Shown piece by piece: positions 17,373 to 26,451 of a DNA stretch of 64,000 nucleotides; within the stretch, counting starts at the first letter, position 1; every line of letters begins with the position of its first letter. The position numbers and the translations under genes are program-made. Under the pieces are notes generated by a model. That model did no database searches, was not told the DNA's origin, and saw only the letters and a list, made by a program, of their open reading frames with translations. This stretch comes from Desulfatibacillum alkenivorans DSM 16219 (GTDB lineage Bacteria > Desulfobacterota > Desulfobacteria > Desulfobacterales > Desulfatibacillaceae): positions 1-64,000 of the forward strand of contig NZ_FQZU01000033.1 of NCBI RefSeq assembly GCF_900142135.1, read 5' to 3'.

Positions 17373-18083
17373 GTGGACCCACTTGATCCCCCCGTTAAGG
17401 GCGTCGAATTTCAAGAATCCGGCCATTGGTCGGATATGCCGTGCGTAAATGTCTTTTTGGCGTTCTGCAACTTACGTTGTCCGTGGTGCAATGCCGGCGA
17501 GTTGGTAGTGGGGCCGCAGACCAAAGAAAATATTTCTCCCGAGGATTTGTTTGACGAACTTCAAACCATAAAAAACAATCATCCGGAACTGAAAGCAGTT
17601 TGTTTTACAGGGGGCGAACCCACCATGCATCGGGGCTTGCCGGACTTGCTCCGTCGAGTGCGCGCCATGGGCTTGGAGACGTGCGTGGAGACGAACGGCA
17701 CGCAGCCTCACTTATTGAACTATGTTATAACTAGCGGATTTTTAAATAGGATTTTGTTCGATCTTAAAGCGCCGATTGAAGATGAGGCCTACTCCATGGC
17801 TGCGGGAGTCCCCATTCCTGCAAGTATAATCAAGGAAAGTTTGATTATTATAAAAAAAATGGAGACAGGCCGGATTCTCCGTACTACAGTGGCGCCTGAC
17901 ATTTGCGGCGAGCAGGAAATTCTCCTCATGGCTTCGCAACTCAAAGAATTGGGTTTTTCCAGGCTGGCTCTCCATGGATTCGTACCCGGAGAAACCCTGG
18001 ACCCGGACATGAAGGACCTGACGCCTTACACGGATGACAAGATAAAACGCCTGCAAGGAGCGGCAGACGCAGTTTTTTCGTGA
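17373..18083 (+). CDS. Radical SAM protein, NrdG/PFL-activase-like
   Basis: A 236-residue radical SAM enzyme. The CxxxCxxC cluster site is C32, C36, C39 (CNLRCPWCN) and the GGEP SAM motif is at about 81-84 (FTGGEPTMH). The layout resembles the anaerobic ribonucleotide reductase activator NrdG2, but no nrdD lies in the window. It starts with GTG two bases after gatB and is 39 bp before acsV, so it may instead serve the acs system or another glycyl-radical enzyme. Substrate unknown. Confidence 0.8.
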   Translation: MDPLDPPVKGVEFQESGHWSDMPCVNVFLAFCNLRCPWCNAGELVVGPQTKENISPEDLFDELQTIKNNHPELKAVCFTGGEPTMHRGLPDLLRRVRAMGLETCVETNGTQPHLLNYVITSGFLNRILFDLKAPIEDEAYSMAAGVPIPASIIKESLIIIKKMETGRILRTTVAPDICGEQEILLMASQLKELGFSRLALHGFVPGETLDPDMKDLTPYTDDKIKRLQGAADAVFS

Positions 18084-18122
18084 ACATCCCAAACGGTGTT
18101 CGTTTAAGGAGGTTAATACCTT

Positions 18123-20084
18123 ATGGTCACAATTCGTTTTCTCCCTCACGAAAAGGAAATCAAGGTGGAGCCCGGAACCATCCTGCTGAGAGCCGCCATG
18201 GAGGCGGGGGTGCACATCAATGCATCTTGCGGCGGGGAAGGTGCGTGCGGAAAATGCCGGGTGCACATTGAAGAAGGCGAAGTGGAAGGAGGCGGCAAAG
18301 AAAAGCTCCGTCCGGAAGATTGGGAAAAAGGCTACCGCCTGGCCTGTAAATCCTTGGTCAACGAAGACCTTACGGTTCTGGTTCCCGTGGAAAGCTCCGT
18401 GGATTCAGCGGTTCTCAATATGGCTTCCACTCCCAGGAAGACAGCCAGCATTCAGGAAATGGACATGGAGTACCTTAAGGAACGGGGCCTGTTCATTCCT
18501 CCCGTGGAGAAAAAGCACCTGGAGCTTACCCCCCCGACGCATGGGGACAATGTATGCGACATGACCCGCTTGATCAATCACCTGCGCATGCAGGAGAACG
18601 AGCACGGCCTGGAGGTGAATCTTTCCGTTCTGCGCAAGCTGCCGGACGCATTGCGTGCGGAGAATTTCAACGCCACCCTCACCCTGGCGCGCCCGGTTCG
18701 GGCCGAATGCGGCAAAACGCGCATTATTAATGTACAACCCGGAAACACCTCAGACAGGAACTTCGCCCTGGCCATCGATATAGGCACCACCACGGTTTAC
18801 GGAGAGGTGGTCAACTGCCTCACCGGCGAGATTTTGGCGCAATACGGGGAGTTCAACCGCCAGATCAGCTTCGGCGAAGACGTGATCACCCGCATCATGT
18901 ACGCCGACAAGGCCGGAGGCCTGGACAAGCTGCACCAGGCGGTCATCGACACCATCAATAATATCATTGCACGGCTGATCAAGCGGTCCAAGATCGACGT
19001 GGACGACATATCCGCAGTGGCTTTGGCCGGCAACACCACCATGACCCAGCTTTTGCTCAAGATCAAAACCAAGTACCTGAGGCTTTCGCCTTACGTCCCG
19101 ACCTCCACGCTGTATCCGCCCATCAAGGCCCAGGAGATCGGCCTTAATCTGGCGCCTCACGTGACGGCGCTGGTTTATCCCTGCATCTCCAGTTACGTGG
19201 GAGGGGACATTGTGTCCGGCGTCATGGGGTCGGGCATGTATCTGACCGACGAAACCACTTTGTTTATTGATATAGGAACCAACGCGGAAATCGTGGTGGG
19301 CAACAAGGATTGGATGATGTGCGCGGCTTGCAGCGCCGGACCGGCCTTTGAAGGCGGCGGCGTGGAGCACGGCATGCGGGCCTCCAAGGGCGCCATCGAA
19401 GATTTCTCCCTGGATCCGATCACCTTTGAACCCATGAGCCTCACCATAGGCAACACCAAGCCCAAGGGCATTTGCGGCTCCGGCCTGATCATCATGCTGG
19501 CCTCCATGTTCGAAATGGGCCTCATAGACAACCAGGGCAAATTCAACCGGAACCTGGAAACAAAAAGAATCCGCGAAAAAGACGGCATTTGGGAATACGT
19601 GGTGGCCTGGGCGGACGAAACCCAGATCGACCGGGACATCGTGTTTACGGAAGTGGACATAGACAACCTGATCCGGGCCAAAGGCGCCATATACTCCGGC
19701 TGCCACACCCTGCTCAACGAAGTGGGCATGGACATGCAGTCTTTGGACAGAATTATCCTGGCTGGCGGGTTTGGGTCTTACATTGATCTGTCCAGCGCCA
19801 TGACTATCGGTCTTTTGCCGGAGCTGGATCCGGAAAAAGTGACATTTGTAGGCAACGGATCCCTGCTTGGCGCCAGAATGACAGTTCTGACCAATAAACT
19901 CAGGCAGGATGTGGTGGATGTTACTAATAAAATGACCAATTTTGAGCTTTCGGAAACACCGTCGTACATGGACCATTACATGGCGGCCTTGTTCCTTCCG
20001 CATACGGAAATGGGCCTGTTTCCCAAACTCAAAGGCCGTTTGGAAGCCAGACAGGCATGGAGGGAAGGAAAATCAGATAGTTAG
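18123..20084 (+). CDS. acsV: Corrinoid protein reductive activator (RACo/AcsV)
   Basis: A 653-residue ATP-dependent activator that re-reduces the Co(II) form of the corrinoid iron-sulfur protein. The N-terminal plant-type [2Fe-2S] domain has C36, C42, C45 and C75. After a linker the ASKHA ATPase begins with DIGTTT (219-224); a second phosphate loop lies in LFIDIGTNAEIVVG and an adenosine motif in ILAGGFGSYID. AAGGAGG precedes ATG 18123. It lies just upstream of the acs structural genes but before the acsD promoter, so it can be expressed separately. Confidence 0.93.
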   Translation: MVTIRFLPHEKEIKVEPGTILLRAAMEAGVHINASCGGEGACGKCRVHIEEGEVEGGGKEKLRPEDWEKGYRLACKSLVNEDLTVLVPVESSVDSAVLNMASTPRKTASIQEMDMEYLKERGLFIPPVEKKHLELTPPTHGDNVCDMTRLINHLRMQENEHGLEVNLSVLRKLPDALRAENFNATLTLARPVRAECGKTRIINVQPGNTSDRNFALAIDIGTTTVYGEVVNCLTGEILAQYGEFNRQISFGEDVITRIMYADKAGGLDKLHQAVIDTINNIIARLIKRSKIDVDDISAVALAGNTTMTQLLLKIKTKYLRLSPYVPTSTLYPPIKAQEIGLNLAPHVTALVYPCISSYVGGDIVSGVMGSGMYLTDETTLFIDIGTNAEIVVGNKDWMMCAACSAGPAFEGGGVEHGMRASKGAIEDFSLDPITFEPMSLTIGNTKPKGICGSGLIIMLASMFEMGLIDNQGKFNRNLETKRIREKDGIWEYVVAWADETQIDRDIVFTEVDIDNLIRAKGAIYSGCHTLLNEVGMDMQSLDRIILAGGFGSYIDLSSAMTIGLLPELDPEKVTFVGNGSLLGARMTVLTNKLRQDVVDVTNKMTNFELSETPSYMDHYMAALFLPHTEMGLFPKLKGRLEARQAWREGKSDS

Positions 20085-20192
20085 CTTAATATTTTTCTTC
20101 TTTTTCCGCCGTCCGTGAAATAAATGGAGCGCCCCCGTATGGGTAAAAACCGGACCAACGGGGTAAAAAGTAGCATTTGTTGGGAATTATTA

Positions 20193-20220
20193 TTGACAAA
20201 AATGCTCCATTTGGTAATAC
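20193..20220 (+). promoter_or_regulatory. Sigma-70-type promoter of the acs operon
   Basis: Perfect -35 TTGACA (20193-20198), 16-bp spacer, -10 TAATAC (20215-20220). Transcription would begin near 20227. The strong -35 suits a highly expressed central pathway. Confidence 0.7.
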
Positions 20221-20350
20221 GGCAACGTTTATTCTAATCAAAAGGCCCGCAAGGCTTTCATGAGCCCTGCAGCCCGGGTGGGGGCCCGGGAGGTCTTGCA
20301 AATATAGGTTTTGATTTTTTTAAAAGAAGTTAGGCCGGGCAAGGCCGAGA

Positions 20351-20397
20351 CAAATAAAATAACTCGAAGCGCCCCATGGCGCTGCAGCGGTTATTTG
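20351..20397 (+). promoter_or_regulatory. Composite hairpin in the acs leader
   Basis: Outer arms CAAATAA (20351-20357) and TTATTTG (20391-20397) pair perfectly and enclose a second perfect stem AGCGCC/GGCGCT (20368-20373 and 20378-20383) with loop CCAT. It ends 27 nt before the AAGGAGG ribosome site. No run of T follows, so it is a leader structure, not a terminator. Confidence 0.5.
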
Positions 20398-20435
20398 CAT
20401 CGGAACCATCAACAGCAGCATTCAAGGAGGATGCA

Positions 20436-21992
20436 ATGGCATTTGAAGTTTACAAAGAATCGTACACAGGCAGCATTAAGGAAGTTACCCTGGGCAAAGG
20501 GGACAAGGCTGTCAAGGTCGGAGGGGAAAATTGTTACCCCTTCTATCTGTTCGAAGGCGCTATGCCCAACAAGCCCGTTATTGCCATGGAAGTGTGGGAC
20601 ATGGTTCCCCCGGAATGGCCGGAAGCGGTCAAGGCGCCTTTTGCCGACGTTCTTGACAACCCTGCAGCTTGGGCTAAGAAATGCGTCGAAGAATATGGCG
20701 CTGACATGATCGTTCTCCAACTCAAAAGCACGGACCCCAATGACAAGAATGCTGACGCTGCTTCCGCAGTGGCCACCGTCAAGGCGGTAGGCGAAGCAAT
20801 TGACGTACCCCTGATGGTTTGGGGCGTTGCCAATCCTGCTAAGGACGAAGAAGTTCTGAAAAAGGTCGCAGAAGAGTGCACGGGCATGGATTTGATCATC
20901 GGGCCTGTTGAAGATAAGAACCACAAGGGCATCGGCGCAGCCGCCCTGGGCTTCAAACAAAGCGTGGTTTCCTCTTCTCCCATCGACGTTAACTTGGCCA
21001 AACAGGTTAACATTCTTCTTGAAAACCTGGGCATGCCCATGAGCAAGGTCCTTATCGACCCCACCACCGGCGGCTTGGGCTACGGCCTGGAATACACCTA
21101 CTCCGTTATGGAGCGCTTGACCATGGCCGCTCTGTCTCAGGGCGACGACAAGCTCCAGATGCCCATGGTGAACAACCTGGGCCAGGAAGTGTGGAAGTGT
21201 AAAGAAGCCAAACAGACCGGCGACGAAGCCCCGACCCTGGGCGATCCCGAAAGCCGCGGCATCATGATGGAAGCCACCGCTGCAGTGACCTACCTGCTGG
21301 CTGGCGGCAACCTGCTTATCATGCGTCACCCCGAAGCCGTTCGCATGGTCAAGGGCTACATCGACCTGCTGGCGGACGGCGGCGCATCCTCCATCGCCGG
21401 CATCTCCAAGAAGCTGGACGCCTATGAAGCCGACCTGGCTGCTCTGGCGCCTGCTCCGGACCTGACCATGGAAGAAGCCAAAAAGGAAGAGGCTCCCAAG
21501 AAAGCCGCTCCCAAGAAAGAGGCTCCCAAAGCCGCCGCTCCCAAGGCTGCTGCTCCCAAGGCCGCCGCTCCCAAGGCTGAAGCCGCTCCGGCCCCGGCTC
21601 CCGAAGCCGCCCCGGCTGCTCCCGCCGCTCCGGCGGTAGATGCTGAAGCCGCCGCCGCCAAGGCTGCTGCTGACGCCGCCGCCAAGGCTGCCGCCGACGC
21701 CGCCGCCAAGGAAGCCGCCGAAGCCAAAGCCAAGGCTGATGCCGAAGCCAAAGCCAAAGCAGAAGCCGAAGCCAAGGCAAAAGCGGAAGCTGAAGCCCGC
21801 GCCAAGGAAGTGGCCGCCCGCGAAGCTGAGGAAGACGAACTTCGTCAGAAACGCGCTGCAGAGAAGGAAAAACGCGACGCTGAAAGAGCCGCTGGTCACG
21901 AAGTTGAGATCAGCCACACAGCCGCCGCGGTCCAGAAAACCAACCTGGACAAGTTGCTTGACAAGATCGACTGGGCCAATTTGCGGAAATAG
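20436..21992 (+). CDS. acsD: CODH/ACS corrinoid iron-sulfur protein small (delta) subunit, extended
   Basis: A 518-residue protein. Residues 1 to about 345 form the TIM-barrel small subunit of the corrinoid protein that carries the methyl group to acetyl-CoA synthase (VLIDPTTGGLGYGLEYTYS is characteristic). Known AcsD proteins end near here (about 310-325 residues). The rest is an extension: repeated APK units (about 350-380), Pro/Ala-rich linker (381-400), an Ala/Lys/Glu helix resembling TolA (401-487) and a separate tail (488-518, ending KLLDKIDWANLRK). The start is ATG 20436 with AAGGAGG six bases before; a 20-codon upstream extension is rejected. First gene of the main acs transcript. Confidence 0.93.
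   Translation: MAFEVYKESYTGSIKEVTLGKGDKAVKVGGENCYPFYLFEGAMPNKPVIAMEVWDMVPPEWPEAVKAPFADVLDNPAAWAKKCVEEYGADMIVLQLKSTDPNDKNADAASAVATVKAVGEAIDVPLMVWGVANPAKDEEVLKKVAEECTGMDLIIGPVEDKNHKGIGAAALGFKQSVVSSSPIDVNLAKQVNILLENLGMPMSKVLIDPTTGGLGYGLEYTYSVMERLTMAALSQGDDKLQMPMVNNLGQEVWKCKEAKQTGDEAPTLGDPESRGIMMEATAAVTYLLAGGNLLIMRHPEAVRMVKGYIDLLADGGASSIAGISKKLDAYEADLAALAPAPDLTMEEAKKEEAPKKAAPKKEAPKAAAPKAAAPKAAAPKAEAAPAPAPEAAPAAPAAPAVDAEAAAAKAAADAAAKAAADAAAKEAAEAKAKADAEAKAKAEAEAKAKAEAEARAKEVAAREAEEDELRQKRAAEKEKRDAERAAGHEVEISHTAAAVQKTNLDKLLDKIDWANLRK
21483..21896 (+). repeat. Low-complexity Ala/Pro/Lys-Glu repeat coding segment of acsD
   Basis: Imperfect short repeats encode APKKAAPKKEAPK-type units, then AAADAAAK and AEAKAKAE units. 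The codons vary between units (GCC, GCT, GCA), so the protein pattern is kept although the DNA repeat has drifted, which suggests selection on the peptide. Confidence 0.8.
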
Positions 21993-22077
21993 GCAAAGGA
22001 CTTAACGGCCTGGACCAACTTGGCAGGCCGCAGAATATACTATTGATTCTTTTTATAATTATGAGGAGGAACCTCGT

Positions 22078-24099
22078 ATGGCGGAAGAAAAAAAAGCCAA
22101 GGCCCCGAAAGTGGCTGATCCCGTTGCAGCGTCTTATGATGTCGCAACTCAGGAAATGATCAAGCGCGCCCAGGACTTGGGCGTTGAAACCTGTTTTGAT
22201 CGTGCTGTCACCCTCAAACCCTGTAACATCGGCAACCAGGGCACCTGCTGCAAGAACTGCGGCATGGGTCCCTGCCGCCTGCCTCTGCCCAAGGGCGGAG
22301 TGGAAGACGGCGATGACCGCAAAGGCATCTGCGGCGCCACCGCCAACACCATCGCAGCTCGTAACTTCATCCGTATGGTCGCCGCCGGCGCTTCCGCGCA
22401 CTCCGACCACGGACGTTGCGTGGCCGAGGTTTTCATGTCCGCAGCCCGGAAGGAAACCGACGCCTATCAGATCAAAGACATCCAGAAACTTCTCCAGATT
22501 GCTCCCCGCCTGGACGTTGCCATCACCGTGGAAAGAGACGGCGAAGTGCTGGACCGCGATATCGACGAAATCGCCCTGGAAGTTGCCGAAGTCGCCCTGA
22601 ACGAATGGGGCAAGGCCGAAGGCGAATTGAAGTACCTGAAACGCGCTCCCGCGCCGCGCTACGAACTGTGGAAGAAATTCGGCGTCCTGCCCAGGAACAT
22701 CGACCGCGAAGTGGTGGAGATCATGCACCGCACCCACATTGGCGTGGACCAGGACTATAAAAACCTCATGAAGCAGGGCACCCGCTGCGCTCTGGCTGAT
22801 GGTTGGGGCGGCTCCATGCTGGCCACCGATCTCCAGGACGTTCTGTTCGGCACGCCTTACCCGCTGCAAAGCGAGGCCAACCTGGGCATCATGAAAAAAG
22901 ACCATGTCAACATCATCATCCACGGCCATGAGCCTGTCCTGTCCGAAATGATCGTGGCAGTGGCCCAGAGCCAGGAAATGATCGACTACGCCAAACAAGC
23001 TGGCGCCAAGGGCATTCAGATGGGCGGCATCTGCTGTACGGCCAACGAAATTCTGCAACGCCACGGCGTGCCTCTGGCAGGCACCTTCCTGCAACAGGAA
23101 CTGGCCATCATCACCGGCGCTTGCGATGCTATGGTCGTGGACATCCAGTGCATCTTCCAGAACCTGGCTAACGTAGCCAAGTGCTTCCATACCAAACTCA
23201 TCACCACTCATCCCATCGCCAAGATGGAGCAGGACAACGTTCTGCACATTGAGTTTGATGAACACCATGCTGTCGAAGACGCCAAACGCATCGTTAAGCT
23301 GGCTATCGACAACTTCAAGAATCGCGGCGAAGACGTTGTGATTCCTCAGCACAAGAACCCCGTCATCGCGGGCTTCGGCGTGGAATCCATTGAATATCAC
23401 CTGGGCGGCTCTTTCCGCGGCTCCTACTACACCCTGAACGACAACATCATCAACGGCCGTATCCGCGGCATCGGCGCCGTCGTCGGTTGCAACAACGTCC
23501 GCACCCGTCACAACGAAGCCCACTTGACCGTTGTCAAAGAACTCATCAAGAACGACGTTATCGTTCTGACCACCGGCTGCAACGCCATTGCTTGCGGCAT
23601 GGAAGGTCTCTTGACCCCTGAAACCGCTCAGGTGTTCTGCGGCCCCGGTCTGGCTGAAGTCTGTGAAACCGTCGGCATCCCGCCTGTCCTGCATGTGGGC
23701 TCCTGCGTTGACAACAGCCGCATCCTTTTGGCAGCCACCGAAGTTGTGAAGGCTGGCGGCCTTGGCAAAGACATCAGCGACGTTCCCGCCGCTGGCTCCG
23801 CTCCTGAGTGGATGAGTGAAAAGGCCATCTCCATTGGCCAGTACGTGGTTGCTTCCGGCGTTTACACTGTGTTTGGAACCACCTTCCCGACCTCCGGCGC
23901 TCCCGTCTTCCAGAAATACCTCTTCGAGGATTTCGAAAAAATGTACGGCGGCATGTGGGATTTCGAGCCTGATCCGATCAAGCACGCTCACAAGATGATC
24001 GCCCACATTGACAAGAAGCGCAAGGCTCTTGGCATTGACAAGGCAAGGGAAAGGGTCCTGATGGACATGGCTGACAGGCAGAAGCTGGACGTCGCCTAA
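22078..24099 (+). CDS. acsA: Carbon monoxide dehydrogenase catalytic subunit
   Basis: A 673-residue Ni-Fe CO dehydrogenase that reduces CO2 to CO or the reverse. The N-terminus carries cluster-binding cysteines C49, C57, C58, C61, C66 (CNIGNQGTCCKNCGMGPC), for the B/D clusters. C-cluster ligands lie in the later segments (GICCTANE, VVGCNNVRT, LTTGCNAIACGM, HVGSCVDNSR). Length equals that of Moorella AcsA. A strong AGGAGG site precedes ATG 22078, and acsB follows by 42 bp; in the ACS complex CO passes by a tunnel to AcsB. Confidence 0.97.
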   Translation: MAEEKKAKAPKVADPVAASYDVATQEMIKRAQDLGVETCFDRAVTLKPCNIGNQGTCCKNCGMGPCRLPLPKGGVEDGDDRKGICGATANTIAARNFIRMVAAGASAHSDHGRCVAEVFMSAARKETDAYQIKDIQKLLQIAPRLDVAITVERDGEVLDRDIDEIALEVAEVALNEWGKAEGELKYLKRAPAPRYELWKKFGVLPRNIDREVVEIMHRTHIGVDQDYKNLMKQGTRCALADGWGGSMLATDLQDVLFGTPYPLQSEANLGIMKKDHVNIIIHGHEPVLSEMIVAVAQSQEMIDYAKQAGAKGIQMGGICCTANEILQRHGVPLAGTFLQQELAIITGACDAMVVDIQCIFQNLANVAKCFHTKLITTHPIAKMEQDNVLHIEFDEHHAVEDAKRIVKLAIDNFKNRGEDVVIPQHKNPVIAGFGVESIEYHLGGSFRGSYYTLNDNIINGRIRGIGAVVGCNNVRTRHNEAHLTVVKELIKNDVIVLTTGCNAIACGMEGLLTPETAQVFCGPGLAEVCETVGIPPVLHVGSCVDNSRILLAATEVVKAGGLGKDISDVPAAGSAPEWMSEKAISIGQYVVASGVYTVFGTTFPTSGAPVFQKYLFEDFEKMYGGMWDFEPDPIKHAHKMIAHIDKKRKALGIDKARERVLMDMADRQKLDVA

Positions 24100-24140
24100 G
24101 TTAAAAAGAACCACAAATCCTCAACGAAGGAGGAAAGAAT

Positions 24141-26351
24141 ATGTCTAAGCTGGTTGCTTTCGCTGCTATTCAAGGCGGCTACAATATCGTTTCCAAAGCA
24201 GAAGGTGAGCTCAAGCAGGCTCTGGCGACCTACGATGCTTCCACCAAGGTGGAGTTTCCGAACACCGCCTACTATCTGCCCGTCATCTACTCCTTGACCG
24301 GAATCAAGGTGCAGACCATCGAAGATATGCGGAAACCCCTGGAAATCGCCAGGAAACTTCTGCCCGCCCACGTCAAGAGGGTGAACCATCTTCCTTACCT
24401 CGGCCCATTGCTGGACGCTGGTATGGCCGCTCTGTTCGCGTTTGAAATTCAGGAAGCTCTCCGTTACGTCAGGGAGCCCGACTTCTACCTGCCTCAGGAA
24501 GAAGTGGACCTGGACAACGGCAAAATCTGGCTGGGCGCCGCCGACGACACCGTGTTCCGTAAAAGGGGCGTGGAATTCGTGGACGGCTCCGCTCCGGGCT
24601 TCGCCGCCATCGTCGGCGCCGCACCCACGCCGGAAATCGCCAAGGACATCATAGAAGATTATCAGAAGAGAAACCTGTACATCTTCCTGGCCGCCAACCA
24701 GAATGGCACCACCTGCGCAGAACAGCTTATCGAAGCTGGCGTGCAGATCGGCTGGAACACCCGTATCGTGCCCTTCGGCCCCGATATTTCTTCCGCCATT
24801 TTCGCCCTTGGTTTCGCCAACCGCGCCGCCATGGCGTTCGGCGGCATCGAAGCCGGCGATTACAAACGCATGCTGCTTTACAATAAGGACAGGATTTTCG
24901 CTTTCGTCAACGCCCTTGGCGACGTTAACGCGGAATGGGCTGTCGCGGCCGCCGGCTGCGTCAACTGGGGCTTCCCCACCATCGCCGACACCGACATCCC
25001 GGAAATCCTTCCCACGGGTATCTGTACTTACGAGCACGTTGTGGGAAATGTCCCCCACGACGAAATCGTGCAGAAATCCATCGAAACCCGCGGCCTCAAG
25101 GTCACGGTTTCCGAGATCGACATCCCCCTGTCCTACGGCCCGGCCTTCGAGGGCGAGCGCGTTCGCAAGGACGACCTGTATTGCCAGTTCGGCGCCAAGG
25201 AACAGTGCACCGAGTTGGTGAAGATGGCCGAGATGAACGAAATCGAAGACGGTAAGGTCACCGTCGTCGGTCCCGACATCAAGGACTGCCAGGAAGGCAA
25301 AGCCTACCCCCTGGCGATTTTCGTCCAGGTCGCAGGCCGCGAATTCCAGCCTGACTTCGAGCCCATCCTGGAACGTCAGATCCACCATCTGACCAACTAC
25401 ATCCAGGGCGTCATGCATATCGGACAGCGCGACATCGCCTGGGTCCGCGTGAGCAAGGCTGCCGTGGATAAGGGCTTCTCCCTGGAGCACATCGGCAAGG
25501 TTCTCCATGCCAAGTTCCACCAGGACTTCACCAAGATTGCTGACAAGGTGGAAGTCACCCTGTACACCAAAAAAGAAGACGTGGACAAGCTGACCGCCAC
25601 AGCCCGCGATGAGTACAAGACCCGCGACGAGCGCGTCGAGAAGATGACCGACGAATCCGTCGAAATCTACTACTCCTGCACCCTGTGCCAGTCTTTTGCT
25701 CCCAACCATGTTTGCACCGTCTCCCCGGAACGCACCGGCCTGTGCGGCGCTTACAACTGGATGGACTGCAAGGCTTCTTACGAAATCAACCCCACCGGCC
25801 CCAACCAGCCCATTGAAAAGGGCGAGTGCCTGGATCCTGTCCTGGGCCAGTGGAAGGGCGTCAACGATTTCGTATACAAAGCCTCTCGCGGCAACGTCAC
25901 CCATTACAACTTCTACTCCATGGTTCATGATCCCATGACCACCTGCGGTTGCTGCGAAGCTATCGCGGCCATGCTGCCTATGTGCAACGGCATCATGACG
26001 GTCAACCGCGACTACATGGGCGAAACCCCCTGCGGCATGAAGTTCACCACCCTGGCTGGCGTCATGGGCGGCGGCGCTTCCTCCCCGGGCTTTGTGGGTC
26101 ACTCCAAGTACAACGTAACCCAGAGGAAGTTCATCGCGGGCGACGGCGGCATCAAACGTCTCGTATGGATGCCCAAAATATTCAAGGAAGAAATCAAGGA
26201 CAGACTCATCAAGCGCGGCGAAGAAATTGGAATCCCCAACTTCTACGATATGATTGCTGATGAGACTGTGGGAACCACCGAAGAGGAAGTGTACGAATTC
26301 CTCCAAAAGGTCGGCCATCCCGCCCTTGAAATGGACCCCATTGTTGGATAA
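24141..26351 (+). CDS. acsB: Acetyl-CoA synthase catalytic subunit
   Basis: A 736-residue enzyme that joins CO, a methyl group and CoA at the nickel A-cluster. The A-cluster cysteines are all present: C513, C516, C525, C535 and the Cys-Gly-Cys C602-C604, each seven residues beyond the Moorella numbering I recall. The N-terminal CODH-binding domain is complete, so this is the bacterial rather than the short archaeal form. AAGGAGG precedes ATG 24141. A strong hairpin lies between this gene and acsC. Confidence 0.97.
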   Translation: MSKLVAFAAIQGGYNIVSKAEGELKQALATYDASTKVEFPNTAYYLPVIYSLTGIKVQTIEDMRKPLEIARKLLPAHVKRVNHLPYLGPLLDAGMAALFAFEIQEALRYVREPDFYLPQEEVDLDNGKIWLGAADDTVFRKRGVEFVDGSAPGFAAIVGAAPTPEIAKDIIEDYQKRNLYIFLAANQNGTTCAEQLIEAGVQIGWNTRIVPFGPDISSAIFALGFANRAAMAFGGIEAGDYKRMLLYNKDRIFAFVNALGDVNAEWAVAAAGCVNWGFPTIADTDIPEILPTGICTYEHVVGNVPHDEIVQKSIETRGLKVTVSEIDIPLSYGPAFEGERVRKDDLYCQFGAKEQCTELVKMAEMNEIEDGKVTVVGPDIKDCQEGKAYPLAIFVQVAGREFQPDFEPILERQIHHLTNYIQGVMHIGQRDIAWVRVSKAAVDKGFSLEHIGKVLHAKFHQDFTKIADKVEVTLYTKKEDVDKLTATARDEYKTRDERVEKMTDESVEIYYSCTLCQSFAPNHVCTVSPERTGLCGAYNWMDCKASYEINPTGPNQPIEKGECLDPVLGQWKGVNDFVYKASRGNVTHYNFYSMVHDPMTTCGCCEAIAAMLPMCNGIMTVNRDYMGETPCGMKFTTLAGVMGGGASSPGFVGHSKYNVTQRKFIAGDGGIKRLVWMPKIFKEEIKDRLIKRGEEIGIPNFYDMIADETVGTTEEEVYEFLQKVGHPALEMDPIVG

Positions 26352-26384
26352 GGGCGCCGAGCCTTTACGTGCGGCTTAATAAAA

Positions 26385-26413
26385 CGGGAGGGTCCTCCTG
26401 CGAGGCCCTCCCG
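26385..26413 (+). promoter_or_regulatory. Intercistronic hairpin acsB-acsC
   Basis: CGGGAGGG (26385-26392) pairs with CCCTCCCG (26406-26413) and, past a one-base bulge, CCTC with GAGG (26394-26397, 26402-26405), loop CTGC. Twelve base pairs, mostly GC. No T-run follows, so it is more likely an mRNA-stability or processing element that sets unequal expression of acsB and acsC than a terminator. Confidence 0.6.
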
Positions 26414-26451
26414 CAGCCAAGCCGTTTCTATGATAGAAAAAGGAGACTAAA

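Larger units (their letters stand above)
20085..20435 (+). other. acs promoter and long leader region
   Basis: 351 bp without a gene. It contains a sigma-70-type promoter at 20193-20220, then a leader of about 210 nt with a GC palindrome (CCCGGG at 20273-20278 and 20285-20290) and a composite hairpin at 20351-20397, ending in AAGGAGG before acsD. Confidence 0.65.

Noticed and set aside
20221-20435. Cobalamin riboswitch in the acs leader
   Set aside because: The conserved B12-box-like sequence is not visible; only generic hairpins are.
21483-21896. CRISPR-like or tandem DNA repeat in acsD
   Set aside because: The repeat is in the protein; DNA units vary and have no spacers.
26385-26413. Terminator between acsB and acsC
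   Set aside because: The stem is strong but no T-run follows, and acsC has no promoter of its own that I can see.
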